From the NCBI GenBank assembly GCA_008360975.2, contig CM039179.1, positions 60,736,666 through 60,800,665 of the forward strand: a stretch of 64,000 nucleotides of DNA, in the 5' to 3' direction. Each line of letters starts with the position of its first letter. The first letter of the stretch is position 1. Below the pieces are notes generated by a model. It saw only the letters and a program-made list of their open reading frames with translations, was not told the origin of the DNA and ran no database searches. This DNA is from Lichenostomus cassidix. Its lineage: Eukaryota > Chordata > Aves > Passeriformes > Meliphagidae. Made by a program: the position numbers and the translations under genes. Positions 50,101-61,968 of the stretch are shown piece by piece.

Positions 50101-51626
50101 GCGTGTCTCCAAGAGAAGCAGATTTGCTGGTGTCATCTGAGATAATTAGACCAAATCCACCCTGAGACAATCGAAATTCTCCCCTTCCATCAGATGATCT
50201 CCAGCTATCACAATTACATGACATGTAAATCCATTAACTGCTCTTTCAGAGATGCACCCCAGGAGTGCCAAAGGCTGGCACAAACATTACTGGGCTGCTG
50301 GAAGGAGAGAAGGAATGGGGTGGTGGTTGTTGAGCAAGCCCGCAGCCTCTCCTGGTGGGATCAGCCTCTCCAATCCCATCTGTGTATCCCTTCTGGCCAG
50401 AGATTTGCTCTGTGGTCTATGTCACATTGCTGTGACAACTCTCACAGGGTAATGTGCAACTCAGCCTGTGCCAGAGAGATCTCAGCAGAGTGCAGGCACT
50501 GGGCTGGGGCCAGTTGGTGTAGTGAGGAGGGAGCACAGGGCTCCCAACCCTGCCTCCCTGTCCTGTCCCATAGGCTGTGCCTATGCCTACACCTCTGTAG
50601 CAGTCACTGAGCAACATATGAGCCATGAAACACTCCACATTTTCAGTTAAGACTTTCTCTTGAGAGCTGTTTCTGAGGAAATGCAAGGATGTCTTAAAGT
50701 CATGCTGTGTCCCTCTTGCTGAGGCATTGCTGGTACCAGCAAGCAAAAGGCACCTCAAACCCACCTGCAGTGGCCTGGTGTGGTGGGGGCCATGCTCAGG
50801 TTATAAAAGAGTGGAAAATAAGTTGTTCCCAGCTCAGAGTAACACTGCATTCCCCTACACAACTCTGCCCCTTCTCCACTAGTGACTTTCAGCTTGCCCT
50901 TGCTCTGAATTCGCAATGTCTGTGTGGCACTGAAAGAAAAAGTCTCCCTGTTACAAGACAACCCAAAATTCATCATTATTCCACTGTCAGGTGAAAGTTG
51001 AGTTTGTGTAGTCAGGCTTAAGAAATGGGAAAAAAACCCACAAAACAACCCAGAAAATCCATGTGAGCTGTTAGCTTTGGGAATGAAAAACAAACAGCAA
51101 GTCTGAGTAAATTAATTTAGATTGTGTAATTTATGCAAATGCTTCATTGATGTATTCTTTGCAGTAAGGAAAGGGGCATTTCTCTGGGAACATTTAATTT
51201 GTATCTCAAATATTTCTTTTAATTTTGTGCAAATCATAGCCTGTTCCTTCTTCTTCCTCCCCCTCAAATTCTCAAAGAATAGTTCTTCTAGAAGTTTTCT
51301 TCCTGTGGGGAGGATGCAGGTGGAAAGAAAGAATAGAAAAGGAGGTTCAGCTTAGCCAGAGAAGACAATGTTCCATCGCTATTAATAGAGTGAAAATTTA
51401 AGGAGTTTTGTTAAAAAAAACAAACCCCAAATCCAAAACAATCTTATAAGTTAATATTCCTGCTAACAGAAAGCTATAGTCTATCCTATCCAGGAGAGGC
51501 TGAGTCAGTCTCCATACTGTGCCTCCTGCAGCACTGCTGTTTTGGGGGGCAATCCTCTGGCATCCCCTAGCCTGCTGGCACCTGCCTTCTGACCTCGTGT
51601 GCCAACAGCAGGAGGGAGTGTAGGAC

Positions 51627-52175
51627 CACAGAATCACAGGTTTGGGGTTAGAAGGGATCTCTGAAGATCATCTAGTCCCAATGCCCTGCCACAGACAGTG
51701 ACTTGCTGAGGGTGCACCGATCCCACTGCCTACGTCATTGATGAAAATATTAAATAATATTGGTCCCAGTAAGGACCCTTGTGGGACACACCAGTCATTA
51801 CTGGTTTTCACTTGGATATTGAGCCATTGACTGTATCTTTGGATGCTGCCATCCAGTTGATTCCGTATCCATCTAAGATCCATCCATCAAACCCATACCT
51901 CTCTCCAACTTAAAGGTAAGGATATTGTGGGGGATTGTATCAAAAGCCTTACAGAAGTTGGAGTAGATGACACCTGTAGCTCTTCCTTTGCTGATGGAGT
52001 CACTCCATAGAAGAAAGCTACTAAAATAGGCATGATTTGTCTTTGGTGAAGCCATGTAAGCAGTCTCTAATCACATTCCTGTCTTCCACATGTTTGACAA
52101 TCTTCCAGGAGGATCTGCTCCTTGATTTTACCAGGCATTGAGGTGAAGCTGACTGATTTGATTTCACCAGGGAAT
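51627..52175 (-). mobile_element. CR1 LINE, antisense, internally deleted
   Basis: The left end on plus (51627-51695) is the reverse complement of a CR1 3' terminus ('gaatcacaggtttggggtta'). From about 51697 the sequence is antisense RT coding: minus-strand frames at 51668-51883 and 51873-52055 read [30 protein letters not shown] and WCVPQGSLLGPILFNIFIND, which are RT blocks in order. The catalytic FADD region and the whole C-terminal part of ORF2, expected between RT and 3' UTR, are missing. At least one frameshift separates the two frames. Not functional. Confidence 0.9.
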
Positions 52176-55100
52176 GACGAGGTTGTTCATGGGGAAAACA
52201 GGCAGAATCAGAGGTGAGAGACCCATTACCCAGCAGAGCTGCAGTCCCTCGAGTCCAGTTATTTTTTAAGTCAGAAATCCATTAGTGTAGAGTGTGCAGC
52301 TCTGGCTGCAGCACCACAGGCTCTTTCTACCAGCTCTGGACTCTCTGGTTCTTCATTCTAAAATCTCCTATTTCAGTGCAAGTGTAGCACAAGGAAAAGG
52401 GGGCAGAGGGCCACATTTCTTATTCAAAACCATTCTCACTCTTTAATGTCCCTCCTCACACCCTCACTTGTCTTGTGGGAAGGTTTTATATTTTAACTTC
52501 AGCCAGGTCGTCCCCAGGCAGGCAGCTTAATACATGTTCTTATAAACTTGTCTGGCTGTATGATACTCTGTAACTTGCACATCATAAAAGTGAATAATTT
52601 TACAACTATTCTGGTACAGTTATGGGTTTTAAGGATTTGACAGTGGGGTAGATTTTTAAAATTTATTTTCAGCTTTCTATAGAGAGCTTTTTATAGAGCT
52701 TTCTGTGTGACATGTTATTGAACAAGCTGACAGACCACTCATTTCATCACATCGAAGGTGTTTCAGCCTTTCTTTCCCAGGACAAACTTCTCTCCTTCCC
52801 AAAATGCTGCGTGGAGGAAACTTGGTTTCTCAGGGATGGGACCAAGGGAACATCTGCTCCCCATCTCTTACATTGCAGTGCTACCTAGCCACCCCCGTGT
52901 GAGAGAGGGCAACAGCCCTCAGGCCACTGAGATGTCTGCTGCAATCCCTGCTCCCTGATGGGATGTCACCCTGGGATGAACAGTGTGGCTTTGCTGCAAG
53001 GATCTGCGTCAGTCAGGGTGAGCATTGTATCCCCTGCTGGTTTCAGATAGGGCTGGGAGAGCTCTGGGCAGCCCTCCAGGATCAGGGTTAACAAGCAGGG
53101 ATGGCTGTGTGGTGTTTTGTGCAGTCTGTCATGCCAAAAGCATGAATAATGTGTGAAGTGACTGCAAGAGGGACACCCACACTCCCAGGAGGAACCACTC
53201 AAGTGTTTCTACAACTTCACCAGCAGCTACTTGCTCAGTGAAGGCTGTTAGGGACCTTCATGCCCCTGTCAATAGAGCTTCCATCTGTTTTTAAACCCCT
53301 TCATTTCCCTCCTTTCAATCCTGTAAGTATGCAGTGATGGCTTACCCTGTAATTTCCGAATCCACAGTGAGTCCATACTAATTCAGAATAACATTTTTTA
53401 GACCCATAGGTCTTGCAAAGACTTCAAGGATAAAGATAACAATATTCAGCAGAAGAAACACCTGTGACAAATGACTGGCTAAATTTTGGGTGGGATTTGT
53501 CTCATCGAAGCGTATATGTCTAAAAGATCAACATGTTCCAATCTGACCTGCTCATCTGGAGCTCCCTTAATAACGGAGATAAGATGTACCTTCACAGAGA
53601 AATTCATCATCCCTGTCTTGAACATGTCCATATCCAGGGAAAGATGAAATTACCATGAGCACCTGCAGGAGGTGTTCACTTTTCGTCCTTGGCTAGAAGT
53701 GGAACTGGGGTCATTGGCCCAGAAGTGGACATCAGGATTGCAAAGTTTCACCAGGTTCAGTATATCAGGAAAGTCACTGAGACTCTGAGTAACAAGGGTG
53801 TCAGGACACAGCCACTGTGACTGTTTAATGGGTGATTATGAGCTGCCTATTTGCCTAATGAAGAAAATCCCTTGAGCTGACACATTTTCTTCCCAGCTAA
53901 GGGCTGGTCATCCTAATTTTCAGGCCTCTAGATTTAACAGTGAAATAAAACTAATTTACAGTTCTTGCCATTAGGATGACAAATTTTCATCTCTGTCCTT
54001 CAGGTGAGAGGCACTATAACAAATGAATGATTACTGACCCATGATACCTATTAGAGATTGCAGTTGGGTCATCTCATTTGTTGTTTTAACAGAAGAAATT
54101 AAGAGCCTAGCAGGGCTATGACAAAAATTGAATTGACAATGAGATGAACACTGCCTTTACCAGAGGCTCTTTCTAGAACTATATGAGGGAAAACTGAGTG
54201 ATGACAGGACCTTGTGGGCCCAAATTGTGGAGCCTAGTAAGACTTTCCACTGGCACAGGCTTCCTCCCTTTGCTGCCTGGAAGTACAACCTAGCTGCCAC
54301 AGGCTGGAATTCACAGAGACAAAGGAGCAGTTAGCCATGTACTTGCTTGGCTCTTTTCCCTCTGTCATTGCCTGCAGCGAAATTCCCCACCAAAGATGTT
54401 TTGAATCAAAAGGAGGTAAGAGGATAGGAGAGTTTTCTCTCAACAGCATTGACTGTGACAGACTCCTGTGTTCTTAGTCTGATGCTGATTGAAGATCAGG
54501 CCCTGCTGCCAAGTAACAAAGCTGGTCTCCTTCAAAAGCATCCTCCATGCAGGGAAACCAATAGCTTCCAAGTTTTAAGGGAAATATTGAAGAATGTCAT
54601 GGATAACCTGACTTTGAGCTGTGTGAAGGCAAAATTAGACCCTAGGAATTCTGCACAGTCTCAAGTTCAAGACACACATATTTGTCTTCTTCTCAGGCCC
54701 TCCTCCCCCTAGACAGATTGTGGGGCCATCACACCTCTGTGGCTCAGCACCAAAGCATCCATCCTGGTCTGAGCCTGTGCCCAGCTGTGCCATGGGTCAA
54801 CCTTCCCTGATCCAGCAACACTGCTCTCCTTCCTCCATGCAATCTACCCTGACTCTCCAGCCTTTCCCAGCCATGTGACACAGTGCCCTGGCCTTGCCTC
54901 ATGGACTGAAGGAAAGAAAATTCGAATCATTGCCTGCCACTTAATCAACTAATAGTTAGTCATTAGTTGACTTGTTTTTCTTTTTTGTTTCCAGTCCTAA
55001 GATGGAAAACTGTCCCATTGTCTTTCACTCATAGAGATTTGCCCGCACTCTGTCACAGAATAAATCTGCAGACACAGAAAGTACCATCTCTACTTTGCTT

Positions 55101-58100
55101 TCCACATGAGTTTCTCCCCATTTATTTCTGCTGCCTGCTTTACATGAAGATCTGCTTTAGCTTTTGGGCTTGACTCCAGCACCATTCGCTAAAATTATAT
55201 CAGGTATTGATTGGTAACAGATATATTATAGGGCAATGCTATTGAGGATACATTAAGTAAATGGAGGAGCAGGTCCATGCTGATTTCTTCCTTTTACCAG
55301 AATGGCAATCAGCAGCAGCAGAGTTGTACAGGGTCTGAAACAACTGTGGCTTGAACTGGCTAGAGATCATCCAAATTAATAGTGGAGAAGACTTGGTGCT
55401 GTTAAATGCTGAGGGCCTGGTACTGCCCTTGGGTATGGAGTACATATATAGATGGTCTTGTGAAATGAGAATGGTTTAAGAAAAAAAATTTAATTCAAGG
55501 TCCTCAGCATTCTGGTGATCTGCCATACTGATCCATGTTTCATTTTCACTTATTACCGCTCAATATTTAATTTCCTTTGTACTTAGAAAGGTGCCAAGCC
55601 CAGGTGACAGTGATGGCTGGCTACTATTTTTCAAGCCGTGCAGTTCGGGCAGTGAAGTAGAAAGGGCAGTAAGAGAGCAGCAAAGGGAGGCATAGCCACA
55701 ACTCCAGGTGGTGGACATTAAGGTGACACTGGTAGAAGATGAAAGAAGAGTAAATGTTTCAGGGTGAGAAACTGAGGTTAAAAAGAGTATTAAGAAGAAT
55801 TTTTTGAATTAAAATAGGGAGCAAGGTAACCTACAACTCTTTCTTAAGAGTCACATGTGAAAATGAACATCAGTGATAGTGATTGCAACCTAAACTGACT
55901 TGCAAATGCCCTTTTGCTGGAGTTCCTTGCTACTGACCTTACACAGGTGACTGCAGTTAAAAGAATGCCGGTGGAAAATTGAGAAAAGACTGTGTGAAAT
56001 AGCATCAGGATTGAGCTAAACCACCTGAAGCCGTAGAGTGGCAGAGTAATAGCTAAACTTACTTCTCAGTTTGGTCTGGCACTGTCCTGATCCTGGTATC
56101 ACTTGGCTATTTCTCTCCACTGCCTGTAAGGGGAGTTGAGAGTGGCTAAGTTGAACCCCAATGCAGATACCTGGTTCTTACACTCAGGTGAGATGAGTCC
56201 CACCTTGCTCCTCCCTCTGAGCTTCTTGGTAAACTTCAAGAACTTTGAGTCTTTCTCTTCCTGATCCATCTATCTGACGTCACACTGGCTCATCCCTAAT
56301 TTATCAGCAGAGGCTACCTTTATACAGCAAACAAAACAAGCCTGGTGTCATTTCCCGGCCCTGAGATCAAGTGGGACATCTTTTGTCCATGTAGTTTAAT
56401 TTGCCCCTCACACAGAGCAGCCTCTGCCTTGTGTGTGGTGGAAACCTGGTCTCTCCTGGTCTCTCTAAGGCAATTAAGGAGAATACTTGCTGGTATGTGG
56501 CAAATCCAGGGAGAATGCTGCCCATTACACTTCATGGATAATTGCAAGCTGGTGTTGTGGCCTTGGCCTGCTGTGGTTTGGTGGATACAGCCACATCCGA
56601 ATTTCCTACACCCAGAGCTGGCTCAGCATGTGCAGGAGAGAGGTAAAAATCCCCATCGGGAGAGTTCATGTCCTGCTTCCCAATCCCTTGAAGGTTAATG
56701 GCTGCACAGAGACTGTCAGCCTTCAGGGACTTCTTTTGGCATCTTTCCTAAGCACTCAGTCATTTGAAAGTGAAAATAATAAGCACTTTCCTGTGAAAGG
56801 CTTTTTCTTTTGGCATCTTATGTCAAGATGCGGTTACATGTCAGCTACGTGTTTGTTTTCATAAGGTGCAATGTAAAAAACCTCTTCCTTCAAGTGCACA
56901 TTTTGTCAGCAGCTCTTTTGGACTGATTTCAACTCCTCAGCCATACTGCAGCCCTTCTCTGTCTAGAAGAGGGCATTCAGGTTTTACCTTCCCTGTCAGC
57001 TGCAGAGTCACACCACTTTGCAAACCGCCCTTGAAATCAATGCTGTTGCTATATTAGAAATACTTAGCACATAAATTGTAGGACATGAGGCAGTGCGTGT
57101 AACAAGGCATGATAACCATGCAGCCAACCTGCTGTACAAGCTCATTTCAAAATCTAGCACAGACTCCTTGCTCTTCCACTTGCTTGGTTCAGAGCTTTAA
57201 GGAAGGGCGTGCTTGTGAGTGTGCATTGCTAACCACATCCAGACTCCAGTCAGTCAGAAATGGGGCTGAGCTTTCTCACACATCGTATTTTTGAATGCTG
57301 ATATGCCCACACTGCAGGATTGATGGTGAAATGAGCTTTCCCACCTAATTTGTTCACTTTCGCCTGAATCTGAGGATGTTACTGGGTGGGCAGTGGTTAA
57401 AGAACGATAAAACAGGAATGGAAGTGTCATACCCCCATTTCAGCAGGTGCTTTCACAGGGCTTGATCGTGTGCACAGTGATAAACAATGACAAATGGGCA
57501 TCTTACGCTGGAGTAGTGAGACAGAGAGGGAAAGAATGGGAACTAATTGTGCAAGTTTACATATACCTGAGCATTGGACCATGGAAAGGATGTATCCAGG
57601 AAGGGCTACATCTATGCATGTAATTAAATGTATATCTTCTGTTTCACAAACCTGAGCCTATAAAAAGACAAGATCATTTACCAGGGAAAGACTTTCTATG
57701 CAAAAAAACTAAAGTCTCCTTAGACATGCCAAATTGATTTCTTTGTCTTCAAGCACGAATATCAATTAAGCAGAAGTTATGTCCTAGCTTAAAAGCAGAG
57801 TGAGATTTATGTGAACAATCAGTCTCAGTTACAGGGAATTAATTTTAAGTGTATACTATAGTCATAGGAGTGCATTATTTCCTTTCATGTCATTTGTTTC
57901 CTGATATTGGCACTCTGGAGCAAGGGTATCTCAAGTGAACTTGGCTTCTCATTATCCACCCGAATCCCATCCACACGACTACAGACACCTGGTGAGGGGT
58001 CACATTCAGTTGAACATGCTCAGCTGTGTGCAGGTGACATCATGATTCAGTGGAGGCACCTCAAGGTTTTGCAGACATCCGTGGGAGCAGAGCTGCGGCT

Positions 58101-61100
58101 CCAGGGAGAAGAGCAGACGCTGAGTGGCCAGAATGAGTCTCATTTGCACTGGAGTGGTGCATTTCTCACTTGGCTGCTTTACTGTTGTGCCACCCTCATT
58201 ATTTCTGCTACTGCTTTTTCTCCACGGCTGAGCACAACAGGTACCTTGAAAAAGCACTGTACAGAAAGGGTGAACCACTGTAAACCCAAATTCTTAGCTG
58301 AACAAAGCCAAGACAGCTCCAGTGCAGCCATTCCACAGAGCTGAGCTGCTAGGAGCAGGGAGACATGGGAACAGCAGAGGTTTTCACAGTTTGCTTGCTG
58401 ACGTGAAGGAAGATAAATTTAGGACTGAGCCCTAGTTTCTGTGAATTGTGTTTTGAGAAGACAGAAGAACCAAGCTGTGGTTCACTGTTTCCATAAGAGA
58501 CATAGGTATTGAATCATATTTTTTCTATCCCGAGATGCTTGTGTTTTTGCCTGCATGATGACCTTGCTTCAACAGAAAGAGCGAAAAGTGATCCCTACTT
58601 CAATCTGTTCCACCACTAGGGCACTCCTGTGGGAAGTAGTAGATGCAGCTCCTTCCTTTTTGGGAGAGACTTCTTACTTGTTAAATTGCTCTGTAAGCCG
58701 TGGGTGAAACATAGACTGAAAGATGCTGCTAGGGAGATGTGTCTTCTCCTGTCCTCTAGACTGTCAGTCTGTGTTGGATACACCCACGAATTAAATACAG
58801 GATCTAGTCCATGGGGGAGCATGGGACCATCTGATTTTGCACCCAGAGAGGCACAAGTAGGAGATGCAGAGTTGAGCAAGATGGTTTGAGGACATCAGCT
58901 CTTTGGGGGCAAGGAAGCACACTGGGTACATTTACACATTTCACTGGCAGCTTTGGTATACAGGGACTCTTATTCTCTCTAAGTGATCAGCTGAGTCTTT
59001 GGAGTCAGAGACCAAATAGCATCTAATCAAATTTTAGGAGCTGGATCCTGCCCTGAATCCCCAGCAGGTCATGTTCATGGGCAGATAAAGAAAACAAGGA
59101 GTACTGGGTCCAACTTGGTTGGATTTAACTTTCTTCACAGAAGCCCATGTGGCACTGGACTTTGGATTTATGACCAGAACAGTGTTGGTCAAATACAAAC
59201 ATTTTAGTTATTGCTGAGAAGTTCTTGCATAACATCAATGTTTCTGTTTATCACTCTGGTTCCCCCCAACAAGTTTATTGGGGTTGGTTGAGAACTTTGG
59301 AAGTGACACAGCCAGGACAGATGACCCCAACTGTTCAAATGTATATTCCAGAATGTCATATTCCTCAATAAATTGGGGAGAGGGTATTCTTTTCAAACTA
59401 GTCTTTGCTTAGAGACCTGCTGGACACCAGTCTGCTGGTGGGAAGTGGCAACTGACTGCATTTGCATTGCCTGTTCTTTGTTTTCTCTATTTTTTTATTA
59501 GACTGTCTTTATATGAAGATCTGAGTTTTTCTCACTCTGATTCTTGCTCCTCTGATTCTTTCCCCCATCCTGCTAGCGAGGAGTAAGCAAGCAGATTGCA
59601 GGTGCTTAGTTGCTGGACAGAGTTAACCCACCATAAACAGCAAAAAAGTCAGAAGTGGAGCAACTGCAGTAGGAATAGAGTAACACCATCCTTTGTAAAT
59701 TAATTTGTTTATGACATCTGATGGGTAATTACAGAGAAGTGGTAATTTATACCCCAGGGCCAGATGAGAGTGCCCATATGAAAGCTTAGCAGTGTTTCTC
59801 TCCACCCAGGCCTGCTGTAGGTGAATGCAGCAGGAGAGAAGTGATCTTCTCTTTAATCTTTCCATATACATTCTTGGTGTGAAGCTGTCCCAAAACACAA
59901 AGCAGATGTGGCCTGACCACAGGCATGTTCAGCATCACTTATTTCATGTATATCTCTTCTGATGGGCTTCATCCTACAGCTCTGCCCTTCCGTCCCTGCT
60001 GCTCCCTCCCCACTCTGTGGCACATAGCTCTGAAACCATCATGACCCCACAGCCCACACTGACCCTCCAGCCTGCAACTTGCTGCCCATGATGTTCTGTG
60101 TACTTGCAGCCAAATCTTGGCCCATTTGCCATCACTGCAGCAACATATCTTTAGAACTTTCTCCCTGTTTCAGTTACTATTATCATTTCACACCATCTCC
60201 TCATGGTGTGGGAGCACCCTGGTGTTTTCTGACCTTAAGCTAAACTTCCTTATGACTGCTTTAACTTCTTGTCTGGTTCTGTGTGACATGAAATGCTTAG
60301 GAGCTCTGGCAACCAAACCTGTTGTGCCAACACTTCTGCAGCTTGCCCTCGGTGCACTGGGTTGCTTATGGTCCTCCACGGCACTGAGGTGAAGCTGTGA
60401 TAAATCAGATGTGATGGGTGCAACCTCAGTGACCAGGTTTGGGAGCCTCTTTTTGTATAAAGTGCACTTGTGGAAATGTGGCAGCCCATTGCTTCCAGAT
60501 AAATGCAGATAAATAAGGAAAGACTGAAGTGGGTTGCCCTCCCCTGCCTTAGGATGTGATGAAGGACATGGCATTAACAAGTCTGCTCGCCGCCACGATA
60601 ACATTTCTGAGCACGGAGCCAGCACTGGCACCCTTAATGTCTCCTTTCCCTACCTCCTTGGAGACAAATTGACCCTGCCTAAGTAAGAAAGGACTTTCCT
60701 AATCACATTAGGATCAGTTTAGATGGCAGAGAGGGTAACAAAATTAGAGCTTTTAAACCATTATCTGTTCTTAATGAACATCTGCGTTGATACAAGCCCA
60801 CAGAGAGTTAAGGAAAGCTGAGCTATGTCTGATCTCATTATAGCTTTAAAAAACAAAATATGTGATGGAGAGCTGGTCCACGGCTGTAAGAAAACCATCA
60901 GTCTTTTTATAAGTGACAAGAAAGGGCTCAGCTCAAGCCCAGAGTGGCTATATTTTGATTCTTAATTTAAAAAATAAAACTATCTTTGATGACACAAGGA
61001 ATTTCCTAGGTCCCACATGCAAACTAATATATACACACATACCTAGTCAGGTAATGTGTCTATAATTTCATATTATATGTGTCATGCCACAGTGCTTTAA

Positions 61101-61413
61101 TCCTGTTGTCTGCATCTTGTTTGATGCAATAATTGTTGTAATATTTTACATAATCAGAATTAATATATTGTATGGAGATGCCAGGGAGCGTGTCTGATCT
61201 GCTTGCTACAACAGCAATAACAGAAGTGATATTGTTATTGTACTCAGAGGGAAACAGAAACTCTGCAGAAAAACTGGACTGGATGAAACAGAGCATAGGA
61301 CTGGATTTTGGCTAACATTGACACTTGCATGGGAGGTCAAACAATGGTCAGGACTTTTACTGTGCAACATCTTTTTCTTAAAAACAGTAGATGGGAACTG
61401 TTTGCATATTTCT
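52176..61413. other. Presumed SIAH3 intron 1, middle part
   Basis: No gene, RNA or recognisable repeat family was found. Larger open frames (56345-56698 +, 56487-56864 +, 57907-58344 +, 60188-60631 -) have no domain signature. A 9-bp inverted repeat with an 8-nt loop at 54945-54970 is within chance expectation. Confidence 0.55.
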
Positions 61414-61968
61414 TAGAATCATAGGATTGTTTAAACTGGGAAAGCCTTTTAAGATCATTGAGTCCAACTGTTAACCCAGCACTGCCAAGACCACTACAAA
61501 AGCACATCCCTAAACACATCTACATCTCTATTAAATACCTCCAGAGATGGTGACCCAACCACTTCCCTGGGCAGCCTATTCCAATGCTTAACAACCCTTT
61601 TACAGCAGAAATTTTTCCTGCTATCCAATCTAAACCTGCCCTGGCACAACCTGAAGCCATGTCCTCTTGTTCCATCTCTTGTTATTTGAGAGAAGAGGCC
61701 AGCTCCCACCTGGTTACACCCTCCTGTCAGGCAGTTGTAGAGAGTGATAAGGTCCCACCCTAAGCTTCCTTTTCTCCAGGCTGAGCACCCCCAGCTCCCT
61801 CAGCTGTTCCTCATAGGTCTTGTGTTCCAGACCCTTCCCCATTGTCCTTCTGCTTCTTCTCTGGACACACTCCAGCACCTCAATGTCTTTCCTGTAGTGA
61901 GGGGCCCAGAAGTCATCACAGGATTTGAGGTGCAGCCTCCCTAGTGCTGAGTACAGGGGTATGATCAT
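61414..61968 (-). mobile_element. CR1 LINE 3' end, antisense, with RT C-terminus
   Basis: The plus strand starts with 'agaatcataggattg' and 'gatcattgagtccaac', the inverted CR1 3' UTR. The minus strand then encodes the end of ORF2 in two frames: 61714-61968 reads [25 protein letters not shown] and [15 protein letters not shown]; 61494-61709 reads GLFSQITRDGTRG, QGRFRLDSRKNF and VVKHWNRLPREVVGSPSLEVF. A frameshift near 61710-61715 separates them. It has the normal shape of a 5'-truncated insertion. It belongs to the same general subfamily as 30698-31303. Confidence 0.95.

Larger units (their letters stand above)
41456..51626. other. Presumed SIAH3 intron 1, left part
   Basis: No exon-like segment matching the expected SIAH3 N-terminus was found on the minus strand, and no other gene was recognised. 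Open frames such as 44813-45172 (-), 50194-50610 (+), 50417-50764 (-) and 50755-51093 (-) have no domain. A TAAT-dense AT block lies at 43561-43684 and small (GT)n tracts near 44110. Calling it intron rests on the missing exon 1. Confidence 0.6.

Noticed and set aside
54945..54970. Inverted repeat with 9-bp arms (TCAACTAAT/ATTAGTTGA)
   Set aside because: A few such 9-bp hairpins are expected by chance in 64 kb; no associated element.
57907..58344. 145-codon plus-strand open frame
   Set aside because: No domain; one hydrophobic patch but no signal peptide or family motif; likely chance in the presumed SIAH3 intron.
60188..60631. 147-codon minus-strand open frame
   Set aside because: No recognisable domain, overlaps open frames on both strands, no splice context.
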